Source: SFWF01 sp045636705
Lineage (GTDB): Bacteria > Bacillota > Clostridia > Oscillospirales > Acutalibacteraceae
NCBI GenBank assembly: GCA_045636705.1
Contig: JAZTYA010000034.1
Coordinates: 1-54,382, forward strand
Direction: 5' to 3'
DNA length: 54,382 bases
Shown here: positions 41,808 to 50,677 of the stretch, piece after piece
How positions within the stretch are numbered: the first letter of the stretch is position 1
Layout: the number at the start of each line of letters is the position of its first letter
Made by a program: the position numbers and the translations under genes
The notes under the pieces: model-generated
The model's database searches: none
Told to the model about the DNA's origin: nothing
What the model saw: only the letters and a program-made list of their open reading frames with translations

Positions 41808-41868
41808 TAAAGTGTAAAAATATATTGTTTTGTTTGGGCCTTTATTTTAGGTCCGGAAAGGAGTCAAT

Positions 41869-43854
41869 ATGAATAAATTTTTATACGACTTTATAGTTGG
41901 TAAGGAACATCACAAATTCCGTCATACAGTTGACTGGAATTTAGGTGAAGAATATAAGGCTAAAGGTCTTACTCCTGCTGAACGTATGTCAGACCGCTTT
42001 GCTCGTGTCTGCAACGAGGAGAAGGCAGTAATTTTAGAAAACGAGCAGATTTGCTTTATGCGCACAGTAGCAAATTTGCCTGACGTTTTCACAAGCGATG
42101 AGTGGGACGACATTAAGTCTAAGCATTATATTCACGAGCTGGGTTATATGTCAAACCTTTCTCCAAACTATTACGATACAATAGCAAAGGGCTTACTTGC
42201 AAAGAGAGAAAGCGCGGATGAATACGGCAAAGCTGCTATTGATAACATTATTGCACTTGCAGATAAGTATAAGGCAGAGGCGGAAAAACAGGGAAGAGCC
42301 GATATCGTAGAGGTTTTAACACAGGTTCCTCGTTATCCTGCTCGTAATTTCCGTGAGGCTTTACAGTTCTTCAGAATTTTACATTATGCTCTTTGGCTTG
42401 AGGGTAACTATCACAATACAGTAGGCAGATTTGACAAGTATATGTGGAAGTATCTTGATGCTGATATAAAAGCAGGAGTTTATACTCGTGAAGCTGCTCT
42501 TGATTTGCTTGAAGATTTCTTCCTATCCTTCAATAAGGACAGCGATATCTACGTTGGCGTTCAGCAGGGCGATAACGGTCAGAGCATGATGCTTGGCGGT
42601 CTTGACGAAAACGGCGAAGAGGTGTTCAACCTTTTAACCGAACTTTGCTTAGAGGCTAGCTGCAACAATAAGCTTATTGACCCCAAGATTAACCTTCGAG
42701 TTAGCAAGAAGACCCCTGCAGACAGATACACAAAGGCAACCTATCTTACAAAAGCAGGTCTTGGCTTCCCACAGTATTCAAACGATGATATCGTTATTCC
42801 TGCCCTCGTTGATTTGGGATATGAGTATAACGATGCAGTAAACTACACAGTTGCGGCTTGTTGGGAGTTTATTATTCCAAACGTTGGCGGAGACGTTGCG
42901 AACATTGCGGCTATGTCTTATCCCGGCGCGGTTGATGCAGTTTTACACAGCGACTTTGTAAACTGTGAAACATACGACCAACTTTTTGAATCAGTTAAAA
43001 AGGAAATTACCGCTCGTACAAATAAGATTTGCGATGGAATTAAGGACCTTTGGTTTATTCCTTCTCCCTTTATGAATGTTCTTATGGACTGTGATATTTA
43101 TAATAGCGGCAAGTATAATAACTTTGGTATTCACGGAACAGGTATTGCTACTGCTGCAGATTCTCTTGCAGCAATTAAGAAGTATGTTTATGATGAGAAG
43201 AGCATTGACAAGGAAACCTTGTTAGCAGCTATTGATGCCGACTTTGAAGGCTATCCCGAACTTTTGCATAAGCTTCGTTTCGAGGCTCCAAAGCTTGGAA
43301 ACAACGATGACTTTGTTGACGATATAGCAGTAAATCTTGTTGATACCTTCGGTAACGCATTAAAGGGCAAGAAGAACTGCCGTGGCGGTATTTACAGAGC
43401 AGGTACGGGAAGCGCAATGTTCTATTTGTGGCATGCAAATGAAATTGGTGCTTCTGCTGACGGCAGAAGAAAGGGTGAAGCCTTTGGAACAAACTTCTCC
43501 ATTAGCCTTTTTGCCAAGGTTAAGGGCCCCGTATCTGTTATAGCATCAATGACAAAGCCTCATTTTGAAAATGCTATTAACGGCGGACCTTTAACACTTG
43601 AGTTCCATCAAAGCGTATTTGCCGATGATGACGGTGTTAAAAAGGTCGGTGCACTTGTTAAGAGCTTTATCGACAACGGCGGACATCAGCTTCAGCTTAA
43701 CACAGTTAACATCGATAAAATGCTTGATGCACAGAAGAATCCCGAAAAATATCGTCAATTAGTTGTTCGTATCTGGGGTTGGAGTGCTTACTTTGTTGAG
43801 CTTGATAAGGAATATCAGGACCACGTAATTGCAAGACAGGCCTACAGGGTATGA
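41869..43854 (+). CDS. Short glycyl radical enzyme of unknown substrate
   Basis: 661 residues, shorter than the 750-850 usual for this superfamily. Active-site Cys331 lies in AACWEF, giving the C-x-E arrangement of eliminase/dehydratase members (as in glycerol dehydratase and CutC) rather than the Cys-Cys pair of pyruvate formate-lyase. The C-terminal radical loop reads VRIWGWSAYF with Gly637 as radical site, preceded by NGGHQLQLNTVN. Both parts of the catalytic machinery are intact. It requires the activase encoded next, with a 4-nt overlap. There are no microcompartment shell genes and no transporter or dehydrogenase beside it, so the substrate is unassigned. Strong expression is suggested by the promoter and AAAGGAG site. 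Confidence 0.88.
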   Translation: MNKFLYDFIVGKEHHKFRHTVDWNLGEEYKAKGLTPAERMSDRFARVCNEEKAVILENEQICFMRTVANLPDVFTSDEWDDIKSKHYIHELGYMSNLSPNYYDTIAKGLLAKRESADEYGKAAIDNIIALADKYKAEAEKQGRADIVEVLTQVPRYPARNFREALQFFRILHYALWLEGNYHNTVGRFDKYMWKYLDADIKAGVYTREAALDLLEDFFLSFNKDSDIYVGVQQGDNGQSMMLGGLDENGEEVFNLLTELCLEASCNNKLIDPKINLRVSKKTPADRYTKATYLTKAGLGFPQYSNDDIVIPALVDLGYEYNDAVNYTVAACWEFIIPNVGGDVANIAAMSYPGAVDAVLHSDFVNCETYDQLFESVKKEITARTNKICDGIKDLWFIPSPFMNVLMDCDIYNSGKYNNFGIHGTGIATAADSLAAIKKYVYDEKSIDKETLLAAIDADFEGYPELLHKLRFEAPKLGNNDDFVDDIAVNLVDTFGNALKGKKNCRGGIYRAGTGSAMFYLWHANEIGASADGRRKGEAFGTNFSISLFAKVKGPVSVIASMTKPHFENAINGGPLTLEFHQSVFADDDGVKKVGALVKSFIDNGGHQLQLNTVNIDKMLDAQKNPEKYRQLVVRIWGWSAYFVELDKEYQDHVIARQAYRV

Positions 43855-44612
43855 TAGGAACAATTTTTGATATTAAAGAAATGGCGGTGCACGACGGCCC
43901 GGGGATAAGAACCACGGTTTTTTTAAAGGGCTGTCCACTCCGTTGTAAATGGTGTCACAACCCAGAAGGGTTAAAAATAGAGCCACAGCTTATGTATAAG
44001 CAGACGCGTTGTATCGACTGCAAGATGTGCAAAAGGGGATGTGAGCACGAAGAGTGCAAACCCTTTGGCAGATGCCTGCACATCTGTCCTGAGGACTGTA
44101 TTAGTATTTCAGGCAGAAGGGTAGATGCAAAGGAATTAGCGGACGAGCTTATTTCTTCGGCTAAAATTTTAGGGGATACCTTTGGCGGCTTTACCTTTTC
44201 AGGTGGAGAACCGCTTATGCAAAGCGAGTTCCTTTTAGAACTTATGGAGCACTTGAAAGAATATAACCTTTGCATTGAAACGAGTGGCTATGCCGATAGC
44301 GATACCTTTAAAAAGGTTATTGATAAGCTTGATTTTATCTATATGGATATCAAGCTTGCCGATAGCTTAAAGCACAAGGAATATACCGGCGTTGACAATA
44401 AGCTCATCCTTGAGAATTTTGAGATTTTAAGGAAGAGCGGTAAGCCGTACGTTGTAAGAACACCATTAATTCCCAATATTACGGATACTAAGGAAAATTT
44501 AGATGAAATAAAGGAAATTATAGGAAACAGTTCTTATGAAACCTTGCCGTATAACGCTATGGCAGGTGCAAAATACAGTATGCTTGGAATGACTTATCCG
44601 TTGGACCATTAA
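43851..44612 (+). CDS. Glycyl radical enzyme activating protein (radical SAM)
   Basis: 253 residues. The radical SAM motif C-x3-C-x2-C is seen as GCPLRCKWCHNPEG (Cys28, 32, 35). An inserted ferredoxin-like region with eight cysteines (Cys54, 57, 60, 64, 69, 75, 79, 83) could hold two extra [4Fe-4S] clusters. FSGGEPLMQ and a later IKLADSLKHKEYTG region complete the family pattern. It abstracts H from the Gly637 of its partner using SAM. ATGA overlap with the enzyme gene indicates strict coupling. Confidence 0.93.
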   Translation: MIGTIFDIKEMAVHDGPGIRTTVFLKGCPLRCKWCHNPEGLKIEPQLMYKQTRCIDCKMCKRGCEHEECKPFGRCLHICPEDCISISGRRVDAKELADELISSAKILGDTFGGFTFSGGEPLMQSEFLLELMEHLKEYNLCIETSGYADSDTFKKVIDKLDFIYMDIKLADSLKHKEYTGVDNKLILENFEILRKSGKPYVVRTPLIPNITDTKENLDEIKEIIGNSSYETLPYNAMAGAKYSMLGMTYPLDH

Positions 44613-44717
44613 ACCGTATCAGCCTTTTAAAAAGGAAGACTTTTCCAAATAACTGTATATATATTCCAAAAAAACACAAAACTAAGAAAATATTTGTGAT
44701 ATTTTTAAAATTAAGCC

Positions 44718-44746
44718 TTGAAAAATATATTGTTTTTGTGTAAAAT
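44718..44746 (+). promoter_or_regulatory. Promoter for the CdaR-like regulator gene
   Basis: TTGAAA (44718-44723), 17-bp spacer, TAAAAT (44741-44746). The rest of the 218-bp intergenic region is A/T-rich; no clear terminator for the preceding operon is seen in it. Confidence 0.72.
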
Positions 44747-44830
44747 ATATTGTGTATGTTTATTCATTTTTAACAAAAAATTCCGTATATGCGGTAGGCA
44801 TAAGATGTAATTAAAGAAGGGGCGTAAAAA

Positions 44831-45913
44831 ATGGCAAATCGTTTATTTCAGACAATAATTCAACAGATGAAGGAAGCCGTAGACAGAACTATAGGTGTAG
44901 TTGATGCAAACGGCAATATTATCGCATGCAGTGATTTAAGCAAGATAGGAGAAACATTAATTGCCGATATATCAAACGTCGCAAGAAATGAAAGCTTTGT
45001 ATCAGGCGAATATACATACAAGGCTATCACTTCAGGACAGGTTGGCGAAAATTATGTTTTTGTTGCGGGCAATGACCCATCTGCAGAAAAATATGCAACA
45101 ATCCTAGCCATTTCTTTTTCAAACATTAAGTTTTACTATGATGAGAAATACGACCGTAGCAACTTTATTAAGAACGTAATACTCAATAACATCCTTCCGG
45201 GTGATATTTACATTCGTGCAAGAGAGCTTCACTTCAACAACGACGTTCAACGCACCGTTCTTATAATCCGTACAACAGAGCCTACCGACGTTGTGGTTTA
45301 TGATGTTGTTCAAAATCTTTTCCCCGATAAGACTAAGGATTTTGTTATCAGCATTAACGAAAATGATATTGCCCTTATTAAAGAAACCAAAATCGGAATT
45401 AGCAATGAAGATATCGAAAAGCTTGCAATGTCCATTTCAGACACCTTATCAAGTGAGTTCTACACAAGAGTTTCTATCGGTATAGGTACTTCAGTTGAAG
45501 GAATAAGCGAGCTTTCAAGGTCGTTTAAGGAAGCGCAGGCTTCTTTAGAGGTAGGTAAGGTGTTTGATACCGAAAAAAGTATCATCAGCTACGATAATTT
45601 AGGTATTGCACGACTTATTTATCAGCTTCCTACAACACTTTGCCAAACCTATCTTCGCGAGGTGTTTAAGCGCGGTTCCATTCAGAGCTTAGATCAGGAA
45701 ACGCTTTTCACAATTCAAAAGTTCTTTGAAAACAACCTTAACGTTTCAGAAACCTCTCGCAAACTATTCGTTCACAGAAACACACTCGTATACAGAATTG
45801 AAAAGATTAAGAGAATAACAGGTCTTGACCTTCGTGAGTTTGACCACGCAATTGTATTTAAGATTGCATTGATGGTTAACAAGTATTTGCAGGCAGACCC
45901 GGTTAAATATTAA
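44831..45913 (+). CDS. CdaR/PucR-type transcriptional regulator
   Basis: 360 residues. The N-terminus (about 1-125) resembles a sugar-diacid-recognition/PAS-like sensor (TIGVVDANGNIIACSD), the middle is a GGDEF-like CdaR region (about 130-270; VSIGIGTSVEGISELSRSFKEAQ), and the C-terminus carries the PucR HTH with NVSETSRKLFVHRNTLVYRI. Family members respond to small organic molecules such as diacids. It lies 36 nt upstream of ftsE, so its transcript may continue into ftsEX; whether it controls cell-wall genes or the upstream glycyl radical operon is unknown. Confidence 0.85.
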   Translation: MANRLFQTIIQQMKEAVDRTIGVVDANGNIIACSDLSKIGETLIADISNVARNESFVSGEYTYKAITSGQVGENYVFVAGNDPSAEKYATILAISFSNIKFYYDEKYDRSNFIKNVILNNILPGDIYIRARELHFNNDVQRTVLIIRTTEPTDVVVYDVVQNLFPDKTKDFVISINENDIALIKETKIGISNEDIEKLAMSISDTLSSEFYTRVSIGIGTSVEGISELSRSFKEAQASLEVGKVFDTEKSIISYDNLGIARLIYQLPTTLCQTYLREVFKRGSIQSLDQETLFTIQKFFENNLNVSETSRKLFVHRNTLVYRIEKIKRITGLDLREFDHAIVFKIALMVNKYLQADPVKY

Positions 45914-45949
45914 TAGGCATACAAATTTTAATGAAAGGAACGATTCACC

Positions 45950-46666
45950 ATTAGCGGTATAGAATCACAAAACTCCGTTAAACCGATAATTGAGTTTAGG
46001 GGTGTATCAAAAACTTATAAAACCGGTACTCATGCACTTCGTGATGTAAATATTAAAATAAATCCTGGTGAGTTCGTTTTCGTCGTAGGCGCATCAGGTG
46101 CAGGAAAAAGTACCTTTATGAAGCTTATAATCAGGGAAGAAAAGGCTAATACCGGTCATATTATGGTAAATGGCTTCAACCTGATGAAGATAAGAAAAAA
46201 AGCAATCCCAATGCTTAGAAGAACAATGGGTATTGTTTTTCAGGATTTCCGATTAATTCCTACAATGAGCGTTTTTGAAAACGTTGCGTTTGCAATGCGT
46301 GTTATAGGCGCTCCAACAAGAAAAATTAGAAAAGACGTATCGGCTGTTTTGGCTATGGTGGTACTTGGAGAAAAGGCTCGCTCTATGCCAAATCAACTTT
46401 CAGGCGGTGAGCAGCAGCGTGTTGGACTTGCCCGTGCTCTTGTAAACAAGCCTGACCTTATCATTGCGGATGAGCCCACAGGAAACGTTGACCCAACCTT
46501 GTCTTATGAAATCGTGTCAAAACTTACCGAAATCAATAAGCAGGGCACAACCGTTCTTATGGTTACACACGACCACAATCTCGTAAGAGATTTTCAGCAT
46601 AGAGTTATTATTCTTGAAAACGGTCAGATTGTAGCAGATAATCCCGCCGGAGGTGTTGGTCTATGA
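45950..46666 (+). CDS. ftsE: Cell division ATP-binding protein FtsE, apparent ATT start
   Basis: 238 residues if started at ATT 45950-45952, close to the normal FtsE length. Walker A GASGAGKST (47-55), signature LSGGEQQRVGLARAL and Walker B LIIADEPTGNVD are all present. The first ATG in frame (46118) lies after Walker A and cannot give a working ATPase. Upstream of it there is no ATG, GTG or TTG before the in-frame stop. AAAGGAA (45934-45940) sits 9 nt before the ATT, which would give MSGIES... leading into IIEFRGVSKTY. With FtsX it forms the ABC-type complex controlling peptidoglycan hydrolases. It overlaps ftsX by 4 nt. Confidence 0.85.
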   Translation: MSGIESQNSVKPIIEFRGVSKTYKTGTHALRDVNIKINPGEFVFVVGASGAGKSTFMKLIIREEKANTGHIMVNGFNLMKIRKKAIPMLRRTMGIVFQDFRLIPTMSVFENVAFAMRVIGAPTRKIRKDVSAVLAMVVLGEKARSMPNQLSGGEQQRVGLARALVNKPDLIIADEPTGNVDPTLSYEIVSKLTEINKQGTTVLMVTHDHNLVRDFQHRVIILENGQIVADNPAGGVGL

Positions 46667-47700
46667 AGGTAAGAAGCGTAAAATATCTTGCCGGCGAAGG
46701 TATTAAAAGCATGTGGTCAAATCGCCTTATGACTATTGCTTCGGTTGGCGTTTTAGTTGCTTGTATGGTTCTTATGGGACTAGCTGTTCTTATCACAATG
46801 AACGTTGACAAGGCTTTAGATGCTTTGGAACAGCAAAACGTTATCATGGCGTTCTTTAACGACGAAGTTTCGGTTCGTTACGGTTCTGCAGCAGATGCTT
46901 ACGATAAGACACAAAACACTTCTTCGGACGAAAACGATGCAAATAAAACCGATGTAATCCCCGAGAGTGCATATCTTATTCATAACGAAGAGGAAGCAAA
47001 AGCTCTTTGTGAAAAAATTGAAACAGAAATAAGCAACGTTATTGACGTTGAATATTTCTCAAGCGAAGATGCCCTAGAAATTGCAAAGGACAGATATCTT
47101 CAGGGACAGGAAGCTGCCGAATACTTAGAAGGAGAAGGCAATCCTCTTTCTTGCGGTGCTAAAATCACACTTGGAGATATGGCCCTTTATAACGAAACAC
47201 TTGATGCATTAGGCAAGGTTAAGGGAATTGATTCCTTACAGTCACATGCACAGCTTGCCGAAACGATTACGGCAATAAAAGAAGGAATTGCAATTGCAGG
47301 ATTTTGGATTATAATAATTCTCCTTGTAATTTCTTTGGTTATCGTTTCAAACACAATTCGCGTTACAATGTATAGCAGAAAACTTGAAATCAGCATAATG
47401 AAGGCGGTTGGCGCAACAAAAGCATTTATCCGCTTGCCATTCATAATTGAAGGTATGGCAATAGGTCTTTTGTCTGCAGGTCTTTCAATGGGAATAGTTT
47501 ATTTCTGTTATCGCGTTGCAACCGAGGCGATTCAAAACAACGGCACACTTGGCACCGTACAGGTAATAGCTTTTGCTTCTGTATGGCATCTGATTTTAGG
47601 CATATTCATTACAATAGGCTTAGTTTCAGGCATGATAGGCAGTGCTATTATGATAAGCAAGTATCTTAAAAAAGAGGGCAGTGAGTTTGCTGCAATTTAA
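46663..47700 (+). CDS. ftsX: Cell division protein FtsX
   Basis: 345 residues. A first membrane span near 22-46 is followed by a large extracellular domain (about 47-205) and three C-terminal spans containing SRKLEISIMKAVGATKAFIRLPF, the FtsX/MacB-type permease signature. The outer loop is longer than in E. coli FtsX and contains an Asp/Asn/Thr-rich insert. The outer loop contacts a peptidoglycan hydrolase or activator, here most likely the next gene. ATGA overlap with ftsE. Confidence 0.95.
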   Translation: MKVRSVKYLAGEGIKSMWSNRLMTIASVGVLVACMVLMGLAVLITMNVDKALDALEQQNVIMAFFNDEVSVRYGSAADAYDKTQNTSSDENDANKTDVIPESAYLIHNEEEAKALCEKIETEISNVIDVEYFSSEDALEIAKDRYLQGQEAAEYLEGEGNPLSCGAKITLGDMALYNETLDALGKVKGIDSLQSHAQLAETITAIKEGIAIAGFWIIIILLVISLVIVSNTIRVTMYSRKLEISIMKAVGATKAFIRLPFIIEGMAIGLLSAGLSMGIVYFCYRVATEAIQNNGTLGTVQVIAFASVWHLILGIFITIGLVSGMIGSAIMISKYLKKEGSEFAAI

Positions 47701-47738
47701 ATTATTGTTGCAGTAAAAAATAATATGGAGGTACCCTT

Positions 47739-48914
47739 TTGAAAGCAAAACTATTTAAACTGTTAGCTGTATTAACCTGCCTTTGTCTTCTCTTTACAGC
47801 AATGCAGTTTTCGGTAATAAATTCCTTTGCCGCTTCTTACTCTGAACTTGAGGATGAACTTGCTCAAAAACAGGCAGAACTTAAAAAACTGCAGGCAGAA
47901 AAGGCCGACCAGCAGAAGATTAAAAATGCTTTGGATGCGCAAATTGATACCCTTCAAAGACAGATAGATTTATGCAATGCGGAAATTAGAGATTTTAATA
48001 AATCTATTGCAGATAATGAAAGATTAATAAGCGAAAAGAATGCAGAAATATCTGATTCTATCGAAGCCTTCAGAAAACGTATTCGCAATATCTATATGAG
48101 TGGCAGTACGGCAGGCGGACTTGAAATTCTGCTTGGCGCGGAAAGTTTTTCAGACTTCTTGGTTTTATCCGAATACACCTCGAATATGTCAAGAAGAGAT
48201 AGAAAATTAATTGAAAAACTTGAAGAAACAATTGCTCAAATTAAGAAGATAAGTGAAGAAAATGAAGGCTTAATCGCTAAGCAAAATGAGATAAAAGAAA
48301 CCCTTAGGGTAAAACAGGCACAGCTTGATACTCAGGTGGCTGCAGTTAATAAGATTATTAATAATCTTTCAAGTGAAGCCGCTGATACACAAAAAGACAT
48401 TGATGCCATCAAAAGGGAAATGCAGGAGGCGTTAAAGCCCTCTACTCCGGGAGGTAATCAGGTCTTTGCGGATGGTCAGTTTATTTGGCCGGTTCCCGGA
48501 AATTATGGTATTTCGTCATATTTTGGTTCTCGATGGGGAAGCTGGCACAAGGGCCTTGATATTTCAAATGGTGGAATTAAGGGCAAAGCAGTCGTTGCAA
48601 CGGCAGACGGAACTGTTTATATAGCAAAGTCCGGATGTCCACACAACTACGGTAAGAGCAGAAGCTGCGGATGCGGCGGCGGATACGGCAACTATGTAGC
48701 CGTTGACCATGGCTCATATAACGGTACAAACTACCGTACCCTTTACGGACATATGAGTACAATAACCGTAAGGGAAGGACAGACTGTTAAAAAGGGACAG
48801 GTTGTCGGATATGTAGGTTCAACGGGTTGGTCAACAGGTTGGCACCTACATTATGAGATTATTCAAAATTATGTAAGAGTTGACCCCATGAAATTTTATT
48901 CCAAGGTAAAGTAA
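47739..48914 (+). CDS. EnvC-like secreted M23 (LytM) peptidase with coiled coil
   Basis: 391 residues: signal peptide (about 1-32, AASYS cleavage region), long coiled coil (about 33-230), M23 domain (about 248-388). Zinc/catalytic residues appear intact: HKGLD (His270, Asp274), YGHM (His338) and HLHYE (His369, His371). Unlike E. coli EnvC, which is degenerate, it may be an active endopeptidase. An insertion around 298-315 carries three cysteines and a His (GCPH...SCGCGGG), unusual for the fold. TTG start with GGAGG 7 nt upstream. Its place directly after ftsEX indicates control by that complex. Confidence 0.92.
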   Translation: MKAKLFKLLAVLTCLCLLFTAMQFSVINSFAASYSELEDELAQKQAELKKLQAEKADQQKIKNALDAQIDTLQRQIDLCNAEIRDFNKSIADNERLISEKNAEISDSIEAFRKRIRNIYMSGSTAGGLEILLGAESFSDFLVLSEYTSNMSRRDRKLIEKLEETIAQIKKISEENEGLIAKQNEIKETLRVKQAQLDTQVAAVNKIINNLSSEAADTQKDIDAIKREMQEALKPSTPGGNQVFADGQFIWPVPGNYGISSYFGSRWGSWHKGLDISNGGIKGKAVVATADGTVYIAKSGCPHNYGKSRSCGCGGGYGNYVAVDHGSYNGTNYRTLYGHMSTITVREGQTVKKGQVVGYVGSTGWSTGWHLHYEIIQNYVRVDPMKFYSKVK

Positions 48915-48921
48915 AATAAGG

Positions 48922-48968
48922 GGCAGGGGTATCGCTTAAATGCTAATACCCTTGCCTTGTGTTTTTAT
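48922..48968 (+). terminator. Terminator after ftsEX-M23
   Basis: 11-bp stem GGCAGGGGTAT/ATACCCTTGCC with one wobble (48922-48932 with 48946-48956), then TTGTGTTTTTAT. It may allow read-through to the protease gene 17 nt further on. Confidence 0.8.
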
Positions 48969-48984
48969 AAATTAAGGTTTTAGT

Positions 48985-50163
48985 ATGATGAGTGAAGAAA
49001 AGAACTACAAAAAAAGCTATGGCAAAACCATATTAACCATATTTTTAACTGCCATTATTACCTTGGCGGTTGCTTTTGCTTTTATCTTTGTTTGGGTGTC
49101 TTCCGACTCAAAATATTTTAAATTAAAACAAATGGATTTCTTCCTTAACGATTTTTATGGAACTGCTAGTGAACAGGATATCGAAGATGGCATAATAAGG
49201 GGCTATTTGTCGGCTCTAGATGATAAATATGCTGCCTACTACACAGCAGAAGAAAACAACGACCGTAGCGACCGCCTTGATGGTAAGGCTATGGGAATCG
49301 GAATAATAATCGTTAAGCATCCACAGAATGATACAATATATATTAAACACGTGTATGATAACGCTCCGGCTCAAAAAGCAGGCATAAAAGCCGGTGATGA
49401 GATACTTGCTATCGATGGAGTTTCGGTTATTGATGCAGGTTACGCTGTCTCTACAGACAACCTTTTACATGAAGTAGGAGACACGGTTGAACTCCTTATT
49501 TTAAGAGATGGCAAGAAAATATCCGTGTCGGTCGAGTATTCTGAGTTTGCGGCTCAATCAGTTTTTTATAAAATGATTGGGGATAGCGGATATATTGAAA
49601 TCATATCCTTTAATGCAGAAACTGTAGCGCAGCTTGAAAATGCAGTAAATTCACTTGTTTCAAGCGGTGCTAAAGGACTTATTTTCGACCTTAGAGGAAA
49701 TGGTGGCGGAACTGTGGAGTCGGTTACGCAAATACTTGACTTTTTAATGCCTGAGGGCACGATTATGACCGTGAAATACGGGGACGGTACGGTTAAGGAT
49801 TATGCTTGGTCTGATAAGGCCCATATAGCTCTTCCTATGGCTGTTTTGGTGGACGAAAACACCGCAAGTGCGTCGGAACTTTTCTCGGCAACAGTGCGTG
49901 ATTTCGACAAAGGAGTGCTTATAGGCACCACCACGTACGGCAAGGGTGTGATGCAAAGCACTTTCGGCTTTACCGATGGCTCTGCGGCAGTGTTTACAAT
50001 CGCTGAATTCTTCCCGCATTCAGGCCAGTCCTTTAATGAAACAGGACTAAAGCCTGATATCGAGGTTGAATTAAATGAAGAACAGGATAAAAACTTCCAT
50101 ATTTTAACCGATAGCGAAGACCCCGTAAAACAAGCGGCAATTGAATGGATGAACGAACAGTAA
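48985..50163 (+). CDS. C-terminal processing protease CtpA-like (S41 with PDZ)
   Basis: 392 residues: one membrane span (about 14-38), PDZ domain (about 95-185) and S41 protease domain (about 195-370). The catalytic Ser is in ENTASASEL (Ser297) and the catalytic Lys in TYGKGVMQ (Lys320); LIFDLRGNGGG is the family oxyanion/strand motif. Located outside the membrane, such proteases trim or degrade envelope proteins. In other bacteria CtpA-type proteases degrade M23 endopeptidases, so its position just after the EnvC-like M23 gene is suggestive. Confidence 0.93.
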   Translation: MMSEEKNYKKSYGKTILTIFLTAIITLAVAFAFIFVWVSSDSKYFKLKQMDFFLNDFYGTASEQDIEDGIIRGYLSALDDKYAAYYTAEENNDRSDRLDGKAMGIGIIIVKHPQNDTIYIKHVYDNAPAQKAGIKAGDEILAIDGVSVIDAGYAVSTDNLLHEVGDTVELLILRDGKKISVSVEYSEFAAQSVFYKMIGDSGYIEIISFNAETVAQLENAVNSLVSSGAKGLIFDLRGNGGGTVESVTQILDFLMPEGTIMTVKYGDGTVKDYAWSDKAHIALPMAVLVDENTASASELFSATVRDFDKGVLIGTTTYGKGVMQSTFGFTDGSAAVFTIAEFFPHSGQSFNETGLKPDIEVELNEEQDKNFHILTDSEDPVKQAAIEWMNEQ

Positions 50164-50164
50164 T

Positions 50165-50677
50165 ATGAATAAAACAACCTTGTTAATTTTAAGGTATTTG
50201 TTTTGGGGACTAACCTTATCAATAATGATTTTGCTTTTTGATTTTTCCTCCCAAACAAGAACCGAATCGGCAACAATTTCGGGAAATATAACCGAAAAAA
50301 TTATTAAAATCATATATGAAGATTATGAAACCTTGCCCGAGGAAACAAGGCTTAATATAGTTCATATAGCACACGTTTTTGTTAGAAAGCTAGCCCATTT
50401 TACCTCCTTTTTCTTTATGGGCTTATTTGCATCAATTGCGATGCTTACATATAACGTTAGGTTTAAAATTAAAGTTTTGGTTCCTCTTATTATCTGCTTT
50501 TTATATGCAGTCATTGACGAGCTGCATCAAGCGGTTGTTCCGGGAAGAGGACCCGGAGTATTAGATGTTCTGTTGGACTTTTTCGGTTGCGTTTGCGGAA
50601 CCGTTTGCGTATTTTTAATAGCTTGCTATTTTGAAAGGAGAAAGAAAAATGAACGAGAACAGAAATGTAAAAACTGA
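50165..50677 (+). CDS. VanZ-family membrane protein
   Basis: 170 residues with four spans. The motifs RKLAHFTSFFFMG and VIDELHQAVVPGRGPGVLDVLLDFFG are the VanZ signature (DExHQ...PGR...D...D..G). VanZ-like proteins reduce teicoplanin susceptibility in the vanA cluster, but chromosomal copies such as this have no proven role. It begins one base after the protease stop codon and overlaps the next gene. Confidence 0.88.
   Translation: MNKTTLLILRYLFWGLTLSIMILLFDFSSQTRTESATISGNITEKIIKIIYEDYETLPEETRLNIVHIAHVFVRKLAHFTSFFFMGLFASIAMLTYNVRFKIKVLVPLIICFLYAVIDELHQAVVPGRGPGVLDVLLDFFGCVCGTVCVFLIACYFERRKKNEREQKCKN

Noticed and set aside
41869..44612. Assignment of the glycyl radical enzyme as pyruvate formate-lyase
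   Set aside because: There is a single active-site Cys with C-x-E instead of two adjacent cysteines, and the protein is much shorter.
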